Assembly (NCBI GenBank): GCA_004377005.1
Contig: SOIV01000051.1
Location: 1-54,187, forward strand
Length of the DNA: 54,187 nucleotides
Source of the DNA: Candidatus Aminicenantota bacterium
Lineage (GTDB): Bacteria; Acidobacteriota; Aminicenantia; Aminicenantales; Aminicenantaceae
Direction of reading: 5' to 3'
The notes beneath the pieces were generated by a model, which was given only the letters and a program-made list of their open reading frames with translations, was not told the origin of the DNA and did no database searches. Positions within the stretch are counted from its first letter, which is position 1. Every line of letters starts with the position of its first letter. Of the stretch, positions 53,262 through 54,187 are shown one piece after another. The position numbers were made by a program, and so were the translations under genes.

Positions 53262-53840
53262 CTATTTCCAAAGGACTTTATGAATGTCGTGAAGATTGTA
53301 TTTCTTTTCGATTTTTCCCAGAATTTGACTATAGCTTTCTTCTTTTTTAGATTCGAGCGTCTGTTCCCAATCTTTAAAAAGTGAAGAGGGGATAAACTCA
53401 TATTCTTTTTTTAGCAACCGGTTTATTCCTTTAAGAGCCTGCCAGTGTGTAATCGTTAAAAGAGCCAGGTAGCCAAAAAAAACGTTCGGTCCAGGGAGGA
53501 TAATAGCCAATCCGCTGATGGGGAGAAGCAGAGCTTCTCCGGTGAGCATGAAAATGTGCTTTGTTCTTTGTTTCTGGAGGAAGAAATAAAATTTGATTCT
53601 TATTCTTTTCTTATCCAGTCGGCCTGAGTGAAAAACCTGGATTTTCTTCTCCTCTAGTTTTAGGATTCTTCCGAAAGCCTGTTCTTGCCTGAGAACTCTT
53701 TGAGGCAAGAGCAGAAGCTTTTTTTTAGCCAATTCCCAGATTTCTTTCCAGCGAGAGGACTTGATTTTGATTTGACTGAAGGTTTCAGAAGAAAAATATC
53801 TGTATTTCCGCGAGTAGTCTCGAACGAAGAAGAATTTCAT
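53262..53840 (-). CDS. KHE1-like (mitochondrial K+/H+ exchange-related) membrane protein
   Basis: 192 residues. The central phrase GEALLLPISGLAIILPGPNVFFGYLALLTITHWQALKG (about 103-140) contains two close hydrophobic stretches around PGPNVFFGY, which matches the PF10173 family first described in mitochondrial K+/H+ exchange. The N-terminal half is rich in Lys/Arg and aromatic residues; the C-terminal half is charged. Whether the bacterial members exchange cations is not established. Repeat C lies on both sides of the gene. Confidence 0.6.
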   Translation of the reverse strand: MKFFFVRDYSRKYRYFSSETFSQIKIKSSRWKEIWELAKKKLLLLPQRVLRQEQAFGRILKLEEKKIQVFHSGRLDKKRIRIKFYFFLQKQRTKHIFMLTGEALLLPISGLAIILPGPNVFFGYLALLTITHWQALKGINRLLKKEYEFIPSSLFKDWEQTLESKKEESYSQILGKIEKKYNLHDIHKVLWK

Positions 53841-54187
53841 GAGCGTGCCTCATTTTAACATTTCTCTGGGATAATAGACAAGACTTGTACTCTATTGTAA
53901 GCATCTTTTTTTCCGTGATTGCAAGTAAACGATCAGGCTGGGTGTTTCGAAAACACGCGGGATTTCCCCAGCGAGGAAATCCCGCTCGGATACAGGCTTC
54001 GCTCTCCTCTCCATTCTGGAGAGGAACCGTGCCCGCTCAGCCTTCCTCACGGTTTTCTCAATCACCCAGCCTGATCAATGCTCGTGGTTTTTCCGGCCCA
54101 TCTATTTCCCGGAAAAAAAGATGCTTCCTTCGCTATCTTCGCTGGCTGAGGAGATAGATGAAGAACGGAGCACCCACGACTGCAGTG
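53841..54187. other. Non-coding region filled by palindromic repeat C
   Basis: No gene is supported; the region is dominated by inverted repeats (see the next entry). An open frame of about 90 codons in it is a side effect of the palindromes. Confidence 0.6.
53909..54117. repeat. Palindromic repeat C, full copy with nested hairpins
   Basis: Outer stem GATCAGGCTGGGTG (53931-53944) / CACCCAGCCTGATC (54063-54076). Inside are GCGGGATTTCC (53957-53967) / GGAAATCCCGC (53975-53985), TCCTCTCC (54005-54012) / GGAGAGGA (54018-54025), and AACCGTG (54025-54031) / CACGGTT (54048-54054). A further TTTTTCCGG (54088-54096) / CCGGAAAAA (54109-54117) follows. Together they would fold into a cruciform-like cluster. 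Confidence 0.7.

Noticed and set aside
53885-54157. Plus-strand open frame of 90 codons
   Set aside because: It lies entirely in nested palindromes of repeat C, has no ribosome-binding site and no protein-like composition.

Overview
The window looks like a chromosomal fragment of a moderately low-GC, Gram-negative, probably anaerobic bacterium. Two lipid A genes (lpxL- and lpxK-type) show an outer membrane. A pilBTC-pilSR-pilin block with a sigma-54 promoter, a large secreted Asp-box (VPS10/sortilin-like) protein, a kinase/cyclase/ATPase/TPR signalling giant, a stand-alone methylmalonyl-CoA mutase catalytic subunit and a 2[4Fe-4S] regulator-like protein fit the Acidobacteriota/Candidatus Aminicenantes type of lineage. 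That placement is inference from gene content; no rRNA or other phylogenetic marker was available.

Region 1 (1-15.3 kb) is accessory. It holds a truncated duplicated-domain gene, small lipoproteins (DUF4382, two SnoaL-like paralogues), a fatty-acid-cyclopropane-type methyltransferase, an iron-sulfur protein, a 1470-residue kinase-pseudocyclase-ATPase-TPR protein on the minus strand, an AbiE-like toxin-antitoxin pair, and a HAD-menorin/GDPD-like fusion. Five copies of a structured repeat (stem GGAAGCCA/TGGCTTCC) lie just downstream of short plus-strand genes, all in the same orientation. A second, more degenerate repeat module is scattered among them. One SnoaL copy is shortened by a nonsense codon, and the repeat terminates a TIG-domain gene remnant.

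Region 2 (15.3-20 kb) is a galactose module: a lipoprotein mutarotase, galactokinase and a sodium/solute symporter, followed by a small zinc-ribbon protein.

Region 3 (20.3-28.9 kb) is a type IV pilus locus: pilB, pilT, pilC, the sensor/regulator pair pilS-pilR, then a canonical -24/-12 promoter and two pilins separated by a strong terminator and a MITE-like repeat.

Region 4 (29-40.1 kb) is mostly core metabolism and envelope: plsC, gmhA, an ATP-PEPCK relative, an aspartate-aminotransferase fused to an HPr-kinase/PEPCK-like P-loop domain, flotillin, UDP-glucuronate decarboxylase, RNase PH, lpxL and lpxK.

Region 5 (40.3-54.2 kb) has the Asp-box protein, two exported proteins (one apparently starting at AUU), comEC, an exported M20 amidohydrolase, methylmalonyl-CoA mutase, enolase, YtxH/DUF948 small membrane proteins and a KHE1-like membrane protein flanked by copies of a palindromic repeat.

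The most interesting candidates are the gene-plus-repeat cassette-like array, the aminotransferase/P-loop fusion beside a PEPCK, the degenerate cyclase in the signalling giant, and the shared palindromes at the two pilus promoters. No tRNA, rRNA, CRISPR array or intact transposase was seen.
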